Positions 53,093-64,000 of a stretch of 64,000 nucleotides of DNA are shown piece after piece (the first letter of the stretch is position 1; each line of letters starts with the position of its first letter). This DNA comes from Vandiemenella viatica (lineage: Eukaryota > Arthropoda > Insecta > Orthoptera > Morabidae), in assembly GCA_031002005.1 (NCBI GenBank), contig JARYHS010008074.1, forward strand, positions 271,375,930 through 271,439,929. The letters run 5' to 3'. A program made the translations under genes and the position numbers. Below the pieces are notes generated by a model. That model saw only the letters and a program-made list of their open reading frames with translations. It did not search any database and had not been told where the DNA came from.

Positions 53093-55749
53093 CAGTGATC
53101 CGCAACCGGTGTGACGCGGCACACTGGTGTGCCGCGACAAGGTGAAAGGTGTGCCGCGAAATTTTACTAGTTATAAGGAATTAATTGCCAATTTTTTTTA
53201 TTAATTACGGTATGTTTTAGATTCATGTGCCACGAATTGCTACGTATAGTCGTATTTTAAGAAAGTAAATGTTATTTATTTACTCACACTTGCTATTAGT
53301 TTTGTTTATTCATTTTTTAAATATTTTTATTCCTCGCCTCTACTGCTGCGCTTTGAGGTTCCGTTATATTTAACGCATGTTATGTGTATGTGCATTTCCC
53401 TCAATCTAAACTGCTGGGATTTGCAGAACTTTTCAAGCCTTATTTTATTAAGTTCTCGGTGTTGGTGCTTCTCCAACAATACTACTTTGTTCCTGTACCG
53501 TTGCACCAGCGCATTGTTAGACATCACTGTAAAAACAATCGGCACCATATACGTGACTTCTTTGAAGTATAAGAATCCTGCTTCTTACAATTACTTCAGT
53601 TCTATCATAGCTGTGCTTTGAAGTGGTCTGAAAACTGTGTTAGTAGTTCGTCTTGATATTTTCTATTAAAATTAGCGGACTTTTATTTCTTCAAGATGGA
53701 CAAATTATTTGAACGGAATGTTCCGTCTATGAGTGCAACTGATGAAAGCGTTGAGTCAGAAAGAAAGAAATAAAAGTTAATGCAGCTGAAATATAGTGAT
53801 AATTACTTATCCTATGGGTTTTCTTGGTGTGGTGAAAAAACGTGCCCAATCCCTGAGTGTATCGTTTGTGGTGAAAAACTCAGCAACGCTGCATGGTTCC
53901 CAGTAAATTGAAACGACATTTGTCAACAAAACATTCTTCTCTGTCAAACAAAGATGTCAATTATTTTCGTAGGTTGTTGGAAAATAAGAAAAAACAAAGC
54001 ACTTTCATGACCGCTACAGTACATGTTTCGGAAAAAGTACAGGAAGCTAGTTATAAGGGATCGGAACTTATCGTAAAGGCCAAGAAACCACTTACAATAG
54101 GTGAAACGCTGTTAAAGCCTGTTTGTAAAGAGATGGTGAGAATAGTTCTGGGTTTAGAATCTGCTAGTGAAATTTAAAAAATTCCTCTCTCTGCTGACAC
54201 AATCAGTAGCAGAGTTATTGATATGTCTCCTGATATTGAAGACATTATGAGGAAGAAAATCAACAACAGTCAGAAGTTCTCACTTCAGATCGACGAGTCC
54301 ACAGTTATTAGTCGCCATGCGCAACTTCTGGCTTACATTCGCTACATCGATGGAGATGTAAGTAATTTCTTCTTTTGTAAAGAACTTCCAGAGCATACTA
54401 CCGGTGAAGAAATATTTCGTTTGACTGATAAATATTTGCGCCTTAATGAATTAACATGGAATGATTGCGTTAGTGTTTGTAGAGACGGAGCGGCTGCTAT
54501 GACAGGCCCAGTGAAAGGATTTGCAGCTAAAGTACGCGAAGCAAATCCCAACGTACGATGTGATCATTGTCTCATTCTTCACGAAGCCATTGTTGATAAG
54601 TCTCTGCCACCTTCTCTGTAACATGTGCTGGACGAAGTAGTAAAAGTCGTTAACTTCATAAAATCGCAGCCCCTAAATTCGAGACTATTTTCTGTTTTAT
54701 GTCAGGAAATGGGTTTGGAACACACTACACTCCTGCTACATACAGAAGTACGTTGGCTGTCACGAGAAAACGTGTTAACGCGAGTATTTGAACTTAGAGA
54801 AGAGGCCCAAGCATTTTGACTGTTGAAAGATATAAGTACGCAGATTTATCCGCAGATGGCGAATGGGTATGGAAGTTTGCATATATTTCCGACATTTTCG
54901 TACACATGAATGAGCTGAACATCAAAATACAAGGTAGGAACGAAAATATTCTTTTTAGTATGGATAAGATTAAAGGATTTGAGAACAAGTTGGATTTGTG
55001 GTTACAGAGGATTGAAAATGGGTAATGTGAGATGTTCCCGACAATATGGTCACTTGATGATGGTAATAAAATGGTGATGGACTTAATTAAAGAACATTTA
55101 GGCTTGCAGCAGAGATTCAAAAAGTACTTTGGAGAAAGTGTTGAAGATTTAGACTGGGTTTGTGATCCATTCGTTGCAAATTCGGAACATCTTCCAATAA
55201 ATATTCAAGAAGAACTCACAGATTTAAAAGCTGACAGAACTTCGAAATTAAAGCTTCTCCACGTTCTTTAGATACGTTTTGGCTAACAATAAGGAATGAA
55301 TATCCGGCTTTGTCTGACAAGGCAGTTAATGTTTGATTTCCATTTTCAACTACATATTTATGTGAATTGGGCCTCTCGACGATGACTGAGATTAAAACAT
55401 CCAAGAGGGAAAGACTCAAATCCGTCGATGAAGAAATGAGGCTTGTATTGTCAATTATTTCTCCGCGAATCAGCCACTTGTGTGCAGTTAAGCAGGCACG
55501 GATATCACATTGAAGGTATGTGTACAATTATTTACTTTAATAGTAACATAAAAATGCCTGATTATTAATTTTATGCAATCGCTGTATGTAGCTATAATTT
55601 TTTACGTGTTAGGAGGCTGTATACGCAAAATTAATCTTGTTGTAAGGACGTTTTTCTTTTGCCTCAACCATCCGTCCGGTAAGGTGTGCCGCGAGATTTA
55701 TGGATAACCTTATGGTGTGCCGCGAGATGGAAAAGGTTGCGGACCACTG
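53093..55749 (+). mobile_element. hAT transposon (2,657 bp) with decayed ZBED5-like transposase
   Basis: Ends CAGTGATCCGCAACC and GGTTGCGGACCACTG, flanked by a perfect 8-bp duplication GCGTACGT (53085-53092 and 55750-55757). GTGTGCCGCGA is repeated near both ends. The transposase gene covers most of the interior in the plus orientation. Confidence 0.94.
53695..55515 (+). pseudogene. hAT transposase, ZBED5/SCAND3-like, inactivated
   Basis: The start is probably ATG 53695 (MDKLFERNVPSMSAT). A BED-type finger follows (CIVCGEKL...LKRHLSTKH). Further blocks are MTGPVKGFAAKVREANP near 54505, RCDHCLILHEA, LLHTEVRWLSRENVLTRVFE near 54735 and ISDIFVHMNELNIKIQGRNE near 54885. The C-terminal hATC block near 55340-55500 reads [20 protein letters not shown]. 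In-frame stops at 54175 (TAA), 54619 (TAA) and 55023 (TAA) each fit a Gln codon changed by C to T. Frameshifts lie near 53890, 54815 and 55265. It is dead, but the fold remains easy to read. Confidence 0.9.
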
Positions 55750-55757
55750 GCGTACGT

Positions 55758-56530
55758 GACGGATGCTACAGAAGCATCGAGAAGACAGATTAGGCGTACA
55801 CAAGGACGTCATCAAGAGATATAAAAGAAGGTAGCTTCACTACTGTCATATAGTGTAGAGCAGAGCAGTAACAGAGTAGGACGGAGCAGCAAGAGGGTAG
55901 GCCAGAGTAGACCCGAATAGGGCATGGCATCTGCCATCAGTAGTTCGACTCCTATCTACGACGCTTCGATGTAGAAGCAGGACTTAGACTTTGGGTCGTG
56001 CACCTCCACGGGAACTTAATCGGGCTTCGTGAGCTGAAACATTGTATCATCAATTTCATGCATTTCTACTAACTTTACCTCATCCCTTCCACACCGAGTT
56101 CCCTAGTTTGAAGTTAGATATCCACTTGTATTTGAGAATAATACCTCCAAGTGGACAAACCCATTCAGATTTTAATATCAAGCTCCCATCTTCCCAACCG
56201 CTCGCGGAGGAACTTAGCCAACCGGACGCAACACAAGATCCGTCCCCAAATGAATACATCACCTTAACACGCACAGCTAAACTGATGCTGATAGCTAATA
56301 GTCTTCTCTCTACATCATTCACACAAAGTTTTTCAATTTTTTACCCCCGATTTCTCTTAAGCGGAGGCCCACCAGGCAGAACAGCTTTAGAGCAAGAATT
56401 CTGAGGTGGTGTACTTGATTGTTCTACAATCGTGATTTCCACAATGAAGACCTCTCTTGGTAAGATTATGTGAAAAAGGCCAAACAACCAGGTTAAATGC
56501 ATGATATCAGAACATAAGCAAACACCAACA
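55758..56530. other. Spacer right of the hAT with a TATA-like site
   Basis: ATATAAAAG near 55818 is followed by GC-richer sequence. A 120-codon plus-strand frame (56042-56404) is Pro/Ser-rich without known motifs. Part of an LTR element is possible but I could not find both ends or a primer site. Confidence 0.3.
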
Positions 56531-56539
56531 CCTACAGAG

Positions 56540-58230
56540 GACAAAAATTCTTGAACAAATTCAAGACATTAAAAGGACAAAAACAAACCAAACTGACAAC
56601 CTTAATTACTTTCCCATAAAATGACTTATTTGACAAAAAACTTTTAACAAAAAGTAGAAAGACAACTTCCAAACATACTTCCAAAACCAACAGTAGCCAA
56701 AGAGGGGGAAAAAAAAGCAGAATGAATAAATTAATCACAGAAGTAATGCAAGCCATACACACAGGGAAAAACTCAGCCCCAAGACCAGATGGAACCAACA
56801 AAACATACTTAATAAAAGCTCCCATGAATGTAATTAAACTTATTCTGACTATGCTATACAATTAATGTGTAACAAACGAGACTACACCAAACTCCTGGAA
56901 GAAAGCAAAGACTATAATGATCACAAAACCAAAGAAGCCAGCACTGAACCCAACTCTTACAAACCAATATTACTTCTAAATGAGACCGGGAAAATGTTTG
57001 ACAGAATAAAAGACAAACTAAATACCTACATTGATAAAAAAAAAACTAATACCCAACACTTAAACAGGATTCAGATAAAACCACTTGACAAACAACCCAT
57101 AACTTCAACTGGCACGTGACCCAAAAATTGCACCCTAGTGGTGTTTCTTGATGTTGAACAGGACTGATAAAATCTGGCATAACAGACTAATATATAAACT
57201 AGATAATATGGAATACCACACAAACTAATTAGACTAAGATGCATATACAGACAAGATAATGCACAGTATACTGTAACAATGCAACATTAAACATATTCAT
57301 ACCCAAGTCAGGCGTGCCGCAGGGGTAAATCACTCCCCAGGCATTATGACTTAACAAACCAAGCAAAGAAGCAGTTCAATATGCTGATACTGGCTACTGG
57401 TGCTCAGCAAACAGCACAGAGGCTGTAAACATATGTTTAACACAATATTTAACAAGACTACAGCACCAGAGAGTAAATGGGGGATTAAAACAAATCCTAC
57501 CGAGACTGACAATTCTCTTTAAACATAGAAACTTAACAAAGAAAAAACAGTGGATAAAACAAGACATACAATTGACTCTATGGAACCAACAGATAAGACC
57601 GACTGTGCAAAATATCTAGGGATTCACAAATACTTAAACTAGAAGATACATACGACACACTAAATAATATCAGAGAAAGACAGAATCTAATTAGTATAAG
57701 GATATTTTTACAGATGCAGTGACCAGACAGTCATAAATACCTACAAATCTTTCATCAGACTGATAATAGAATATGCATCAAATCCACTGACTGTAAATGA
57801 ATGAAGCAGCTGCTAACTAACTACACTCAATAGAAAGACAAATACTTCAAAGCACCATGAGAATGAACAACAGAACACAGTGCACGACCTTGCAAACATA
57901 ACTACCTTGCAGATGAGACTGGGCCTACACAGAGCAAACTTTGGACCAAGACTTATGACTTATGACTTGCAGACAAGGCGGCTACCAAGACCAACATTAA
58001 TGAGAAAATCAAAATACAATTACATCTACCCACAACAGAGAAAAAAAGGCAGAAGACTTACACAATCACCTGACTCAAAGCAAACACTTAGCGCTATACC
58101 TTGATGGAAGACCAAGGTGGATCAAAGCAGACAAGAACGAACAGAAACAACAAAATTTTCGTACAGCTGCCGAACACCTAATCAGTCTTGTATACAAAAC
58201 CACCAAAAATTAGTAATCCAAATAATACAC
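56540..58230 (+). pseudogene. Jockey-like LINE reverse transcriptase, heavily decayed
   Basis: Plus-strand blocks in RT order: GKNSAPRPDGTNKTYLIKAP (near 56765), NSWKKAKTIMITKPKKPA (near 56890), LLNETGKMFDRIKDKLNTYI (near 56972), VVFLDVEQD (motif A, 57138), SGVPQG (57310), a degraded QYADT (motif C, 57378) and AKYLGIH (57610). The post-RT part (58000s) remains alignable in style only. The A/C-rich coding strand is unlike its neighbours. Stops in every block. Confidence 0.8.
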
Positions 58231-59240
58231 TGAACAAAGTGCACCATGCTAATATTAATATAAATAATTAAGACTAGATAAAATTATTATCCTTAACCAT
58301 ATCAACTCAATGCATATAACTTAATCATAGAAAATAATTAATAAAAGTTTTATTGTCAATTTATTAAAATAATTTATAATACATTAAGATAAAGATTAAT
58401 AATATTGTCAAAAAATATGCATCACATAAAATGAGTAAAAAAGTAAATAAATGATAAAAATGCAACAATCTTTGGCTGAAAACAACTAACACTAACAACT
58501 TGCCCCTAGCCTTCAGCCACAGGATTGAAAGATAAAAAAATAAAAATAATCCTCTATGATAGTAGAATCAGTGTTTCACCTATGCGTCTCAGAAAACAAA
58601 ACAAATTATTTCTGTCAAATACAAATGAAAAAGTCGAAATATCCCATTTTAACTTGCCAAACTGAACATTGGCTCCAGCAAAAAGCTGTTGTTTTGTCAC
58701 ATCTGAAATTGATACATGAGGATTCAAGCAAAGCAGCAGTTTGGTAATTTCATTCATAAAATTAGTTGTACAGTTTGTAATTGTGTATAGTTCCTACTCC
58801 AAACAAATTGTTTAGTTACTTGCCAAACAAGGATAAAATGGCTAAAAGTAACATGACTGGACCCACCAAACTTATTCACAAAAACTTCAATGTATTTCTA
58901 TAAAGACCATTTTGATGCAAATTGTTATGTTTAACAAACTGCATACATTAATATTTTTGTGAAAAACTAATCTATCAATAAATAAATTATGACTTTGCAG
59001 GTTAAGCATTGTGAACTCTTATAGAAACAATGTATTCATTACCTGATTGCGAAAACTTCTGCGGTCACTGTACATATTATCTTGGTTCTCTAGGTGGAGC
59101 CACATCAATTTCAGAGGACTGCCATGTCAGTTGCCACTATCGCCTTTATACAGTAACAGAAAGAAAGCACGTGTGCTAACCGTCCGCAATGGTCACAGAT
59201 GTTACCATACCCAGTGTCTTCTTTTTTTTTTGAAGCAGGT
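58231..59240. other. Intronic AT-rich sequence
   Basis: No gene or repeat ends recognised. Confidence 0.5.
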
Positions 59241-59249
59241 ATGATCAAA

Positions 59250-60180
59250 TATAGTCAAGTTGCAACCTGCCATCAGCATTCATGCTGTTCCGCTGTTTCT
59301 ATATTTCTAGCATTTCTTTAAGTGCCTAGGCCACCATCTGATCTCTATGGTTATAAGGTCTCCTCAAATAAAATTGAATACCCACTATCAGCTGATTGTT
59401 AAACTACTGTGGACTTGCTTAAGTAATTTTTTTAAGTGCCTGGCATGCTAATTGAGTCTCTCCTTTATGCTGCATCCTGTTTCACCAATGTTTACTTGGC
59501 CGCAACTACAGGGAATTTCATATATTACTGGCATTTTCAAATTATCACTCTTATCTTTGACACTAGTAAGGATGCTAGATAGCTTTCTGGGAGCCCTTAG
59601 ATGTTCTTTGTAAGTAGGCAACCAATCTTATTTGCCACTCTTCAGATGTACAGCAGAATGACAACTACCTTGTCATGTGGTTTGTTGTTCTCCACCAATG
59701 CTGCTGTAGTGAGAGACAAAGTTGAGTGCTCAAGGGATTCCAAGGCTTTATTACAAGAGTTAGGTTGTTGCCATTGGCTGTAAATGTCTCCTTTAAGTTT
59801 CTCTTTTCCGCGGCCATACTCGTTTCGTCACATACCGTGGAAGCATGGAAGTTGTTGTTGTTGTTTAAATCCACTTTAGATCTCAGGATGATGGTGAGAG
59901 TCAGCATGGAAACGCCGGTTGGTATGTGTTGGTTTTGTGGTACACTCTGTGGCCCAAGAAGCCATCATAATTTCTTTTAACTAATATATCCAGGAGTGGG
60001 AGAAACTTGTCAATTTCAATCTCAATAGTAAAACTGATTTTATCATGGGCTCTGTTTAAATGATTAAAGAACACATGAAGTGACTGTTTTCCATGGGGCC
60101 AGATCACAAAGGTGTCATCCACATATCTCAGCCATAACGACAGTTTCAAGGTGGAGTTGTGGACGACTTCAAACTTTCTA
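59250..60180 (-). pseudogene. Penelope-like element: RT end and GIY-YIG endonuclease
   Basis: On the minus strand, frame 60149-59901 begins SLWLRYVDDTFVIWPHG, RT motif C (YVDD). It continues NHLNRAHDKISFTIEIEIDK, LLDILVKRNYDGFLGHRVYH and KTNTYQPAF, the highly conserved Penelope RT end (the usual YRKPT.T). A linker follows (ICDE-like, AAEKRNLKETFTANG). A GIY-YIG block near 59500 reads VIYEIPCSCGQVNIGETGCS then IKERL. The 5' half of the RT is missing and the rest is interrupted. The order RT then GIY-YIG is that of canonical Penelope-like elements. Confidence 0.88.
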
Positions 60181-60239
60181 AAGGAAAGACAAATAACAGC
60201 TCTATACCAAACAACCAGAGATAATCTGATATGGCAAAG

Positions 60240-60317
60240 TCACAAAGCATTATTCAATTAAAATATTTATTTATTTATTCACAAAGCATTATTCATTTAA
60301 AATATTTATTTATTTTG
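60240..60317. repeat. 39-bp tandem duplication
   Basis: Two units starting TCACAAAGCATTATTCA at 60240 and 60279, differing at a few positions. Confidence 0.9.
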
Positions 60318-60339
60318 AAAAAAGCAGATATGGATAAAT

Positions 60340-60900
60340 GCAACATTTTTTAACCACCTCAATTTTTATTTTTAACTACAGTCTTTTCTTTCACTTTTCA
60401 ACAGCCTCCCCTTTTTTTGCACACATTTTTACCACCGCTCTGCAAGTTTTAAAATACCCTGACGAAAGAATTCAGTTTCAGCTGACTGCAAATACCGACA
60501 CACTGCTTGCCGAATATCAAATCTAGCATCTCATAGTGTTGGCCTTGCATCTGTTCCTAATATTCTCCCTCTATAGTGGCTTGAGCGGTATGCTGATGTG
60601 CATTATCCTGTTGAAGGATGATCTTTCCAAACCTTTAGCTCTGAATTATTTTTTCTTCTCTAATGAACACAAAAACTCTTTCCTTGTTGCATTACGTGCA
60701 GGCAGTTCAAAGGCACCCATTATGAGGCTCATCTTGGATACTCAAGTTTCCATCTTTGAAATGATTCCCCCATTTCCTAATACTTGCAGACATCTCCATA
60801 AGCACATTGAAGTCTAAGGTCAATTTCAGGAGCTGATTTTTCAATTTTAATAAGAGATTCAATGACAGCATGCTGTCGAAATGAAACAATGCTTTCCTCT
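60340..60900 (-). pseudogene. mariner-like transposase remnant
   Basis: The minus strand carries SIRKWGNHFKDGNLSIQDEP (near 60770, N-terminal HTH end), ILQQDNAHQHTAQATIE (second catalytic Asp, near 60605) and FFRQGILKLAERW.KCVQKK (near 60440, the mariner C-terminus). The segment between HTH and DNA.HTA motif, with the first Asp, is deleted. No inverted ends found. Confidence 0.85.
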
Positions 60901-63239
60901 ATTTTTTAAATATTGCATGTGGTCACGTGATAGCAGCAAACGACACATTGACAGACTGATTTACGATCCTGCTGTCATTTAGTTACATTGTTGAAATTTT
61001 CATGGTTTACAATGGGTTGCTCATTACTTTCAGTATGGCCCTCTTAAACTAATAGGACAAGTAAAAATTGAAATGCTTCATACATCAAATTACTTTATAT
61101 GGAATTCCCTTACTAAAAATGTCCCAAAATTAAAATCAGTTTCAACCATATCAGAGAGAATTCAGGTATATTCTGAACACTACTCTAACTATAAGGTACT
61201 TCAATAAAATATGTTGAGCCTGGAGACGGAACGTTACCTTGATAAATAGGAAATCTTCGGCGAATCTGATGGTGCCACCACAATGCAGCTTACATTACCA
61301 AAAAATTTCAGAGGAATAACTGCAGGACTTTATTTGCAATTGCATTGTTAAAAGGAAGTGTCACTGTGATCCCAGCTAAAAGGCAATTGCCCGTTGTGGC
61401 AATAACGGCACAATAATATCAAGGATAGAGATAAAAAATTGTAATGTGAGACTGATTTAAAAATATAGTGTGATGTTTGTTAAAATTTACATCTAGCTTT
61501 TTATTTATTTATAATAACCACATGCAGAAATTCAGGTAAAGAGAAGAGATCCAGAATTTATGCTGTTTTCTTTGTAGCAGTTACTAGAACCATGTCACAT
61601 CACAACCTAAGAATTTTTTTTGACAGAAGATAACAAACGGGGAACTTTATTAAAAACTCAGAGAAAGTTTACATGAACCATCATAAAATAAATTAAACAA
61701 ATCTTTATTGATCTTTCTTTAAAAATTATACTTTACAGAGACTTTTTCATTACAATAAAATTTGTTATCTAAAATCAATTGCTGTTACTAGAAACACCCC
61801 AGCCAAATACTCTGAAAATTTAATCAAAGAAAGTTTACTCACACCACAACAAATAAAAAAAAAAAATATAAGTAACAATGAAAGGAAAGAACTGTCGCCA
61901 GGTAATACTTGTTATTGGTTTTTCCTTAGAAAATTTTTCAGAATAAATAGGAATTTATGACACCCACTATTTTTGATGAGTATTTAAACTAGTACATAAT
62001 AATTGCCAATTGATGAAGTTACATCAAAATTGAATTTACAACCAAAAATTCTAACATCTTTTCCAACACAACCATGGAGCAAATGACAAAATTATAAAGA
62101 TAAATACTTACTCTGTACCAACACAGATTTATGAAGAATCAACTTTGTAAAAATAGCTCATATCTCTTCATGACATCATGAAACACAGTAGCACAGTTCT
62201 CTGGTTATTCTATTTTATGGGATTTATAAGTATTTGATACGGAACCACACAATCATTTCATAGTTCTCAACAGACTTCTGAACCAATACATAAATTCCTA
62301 AGAATAGGAGAAATAAGATTAGAAAATTTAGGTGCCATTCTGATGAATTCTTTCTTCCCTTGTGCACAGAGCTACTTTTTATGCAAATCATCCTGTGCTG
62401 CCCACAACTTTGTGAATTGCGGAGTATAGATGTAAATGTAGAACACAGATACGAATCTTATAATGGAGGTCCAAGTACGTAATAAGTCATACATTGCAAC
62501 TATTTTTCCACTAGTGAGGGGAACATTTTTCTCTGATTTTTTTATAAATGTTGTCAGAAATATTGCTTTAACTTTTTCCCGCTGGCACTATAACTTACCA
62601 GAAAGTAAATTCTGTTGGCAGTTTTAATTATCCATTGCAACTAATGTTATTACATGAAGGTGAGAAGAATCCCTTCAGGTCATAAAAAATGCTATGACAA
62701 AGAAGCCTTTCTCACATAAATGTAAATCAAGCAGTTGGCAGCAATATTCAAGAGTTTAAAAAGGCAGTATAAAAGTGGTATCAGCTAAAGCTTTGGATAC
62801 AAGAAACACTAAAGCTACACTGACTCAAGAGGTTGAATACACGATAGGCATAAGATACGAAACTATTTCACATGTTCACTTGCAGTATTGTAATCCTACA
62901 AAGGGAGTGGTTAAAAGTTCAGAGAAAGTGAAATTAACCAATGCAGCACATACAAGCATGCTATTGACTAGACACAGCAGTTTGACTAAGAGAATTTGGC
63001 ACAATTACTGATTGACATGGGAATAATTTCTATTTCTGGCTGCATTGAAATAGTTTTACGATCAATGAAAATTGGCCAAAATGACAGAGAAGGTAATAAG
63101 AAAGAGCTTATTTCAAAGTATGGATTCTATTGATGCTAATCAAATAATAATTATTCTTTACATATCTGAAAAAATAACACAATTCAAGTTTCCTTTAGTT
63201 TTATACATGTCACAAGCAGTAACAATTTTTAAAACATAC
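60901..63239. other. Intronic AT-rich sequence
   Basis: No coding motif. TTGCGGAGTATAGATGTAAATG near 62435-62456 resembles the (ATGTAG)n-tailed 3' end of an insect LINE/SINE, but only the tip is visible. Confidence 0.4.
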
Positions 63240-63355
63240 CCCAAGACAGAATCTCCAGGTTTCAAAATGTTGCCGAGGTGTGTTCTCGTATGAATAGTGT
63301 TTTCTGTTAATCCAAGTTCTGATGCTCGCACTACCCATGCATCAGCCAAAGTGTG
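63240..63355 (-). CDS. Nmd3: NMD3, third-from-last coding exon
   Basis: Exon of 116 nt after the acceptor TTTTATTTCAG (AG at 63356-63357), before the donor GTATGT (from 63239). It encodes HTLADAWVVRASELGLTENT, then IHTRTHLGNILKPGDSVLG. This matches the KHTL..VWV.K.SE......RTHLGHLLNPGD.VLG segment of NMD3. It starts in phase 0 and ends in GG, which joins ATAT of the next exon to give GYAL. Upstream exons (N-terminal zinc ribbon and eIF5A-like parts) are outside the window. Confidence 0.93.
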
Positions 63356-64000
63356 CTGAAATAAAACAAAAAATTTGAGTATGGCAGCTTAAGAAGTTCA
63401 CAACGCTGTTTAGGATTGCCTTCCCTCAAGTTCTTGGTCCAACCAAGAATACAAAATCATTGTGATAAATGTATATTACTCTTTAGGATTTCACAGAATA
63501 TTGTCCAAAATTTCATCCCAGAATTAAACCCCTACCCTCCTCCCCCTTTTTAGTACAGGTGGTGTAAACAAATGTGACAGTGTTTAAACCGAGATGCAGA
63601 AAAGAATTTATTCTGTGATTAAAATCTGGTGTAAGGAAGAGATGCAACCAAAGAATATAAACAAGGATATGGTGGGAACATTAGAGGATGGTGCAGCTGG
63701 CTATACAATAGTGAATTTATGTGGAGAATCCTAAACAGGAAGGCCAGTGGAGACAATCAGAAAAAATGAGGAAGACATGAGATGGTTATGGCACACAGAA
63801 GTGCAGAAAGAGCAATAGAACAATTGAAAAAAGCTGAGCACAGCTGAAAGAGGCAAAAATCAGGGAAGTACAACATGAACCACACCACCGCCTCCCCCTT
63901 TTTTTACATCTATTATCAAACCTTAAAAAATATCCGGAGTCGAAGGATAATGTGTGTGCTGCCATCTCATTTTTTTTACATCCTTACAAAATTCTTGTAT
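63356..64000 (-). other. Nmd3: NMD3 intron, continuing past the window
   Basis: Acceptor at the left edge. The rest is AT-rich to the window end with no further exon recognised. Confidence 0.6.

Larger units (their letters stand above)
46134..63239 (-). other. Nmd3: NMD3 intron (17,106 bp)
   Basis: Donor GTATGTTT at 63239-63232, acceptor ACTTACAG ending at 46134. It contains CR1-like, Jockey-like, Penelope-like, hAT, mariner and Helitron insertions on both strands. Confidence 0.85.

Noticed and set aside
55758..56040. LTR with TATA box around the hAT at 53-56 kb
   Set aside because: A TATA-like string exists, but I found no matching LTR ends, primer site or second copy.
62775..63011. 78-codon plus-strand frame near the NMD3 exon
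   Set aside because: No motif; intronic, and antisense to the host gene.

Overview
The window looks like nuclear DNA of a large-genome insect. It is AT-rich and gene-poor, packed with nested transposons, and holds three exons of one host gene separated by very long introns. A tRNA-derived SINE (3800-4002) and a LINE 3' end with a GGGCGC..GCGCCC stem-loop and (AAC)n tail match repeats I associate with grasshoppers/locusts. My best guess is an orthopteran or other polyneopteran; this rests on memory of repeat families, not on a search.

Host gene: the last three coding exons of the 60S ribosomal export adaptor NMD3 lie on the minus strand at 63240-63355, 45954-46133 and 35726-35921, with consensus splice sites and matching phases and a poly(A) signal at 35670-35675. 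The two introns are 10,032 and 17,106 bp and hold most of the right-half elements. The rest of the gene lies beyond the right edge.

Layout left to right. 1-2624: LINE ORF2, nearly intact, cut by the window edge. 3464-4492: MULE-like element (9-bp TSD) carrying a SINE. 5213-7566: decayed hAT with a second hAT (6415-7527) inside it. 7930-16007: minus-strand LTR retrotransposon (5' LTR, PBS, gag, protease) split by a 6.3-kb ZMYM1-like hAT (8197-14496), which itself holds a hAT-type MITE (10228-10921). 16163-16700: second copy of the first LINE. 16854-22738: full-length I-clade LINE (minus) with 11-bp TSD, intact ORF1, wrecked ORF2 and a 3' UTR of six hairpins. 22860-27450: CR1-like LINE split by a Tc1/mariner-type element (24558-26536) with an intact 460-aa DD82E transposase. 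28801-29530: more LINE fragments. 30954-31572: piggyBac-like MITE.

Inside the NMD3 introns: a LINE RT fragment split by a hAT (37376-38873) that itself holds a Harbinger-like MITE; a decayed gag-like region; a Helitron-like element (43059-44409) built almost wholly from eight ~168-bp tandem units; a CR1-like LINE split by a 2.6-kb Helitron (49040-51649); another hAT (53093-55749); a Jockey-like LINE RT remnant; a Penelope-like remnant with GIY-YIG; and a mariner remnant. Insertions were dated relative to each other from target-site duplications or from rejoined reading frames.

Most coding material is dead. The open exceptions are the DD82E transposase, ORF1 of the I-clade LINE, and the first LINE ORF apart from one late stop. 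I see no CRISPR, operon or prokaryotic system; the novelty lies in transposon architecture.
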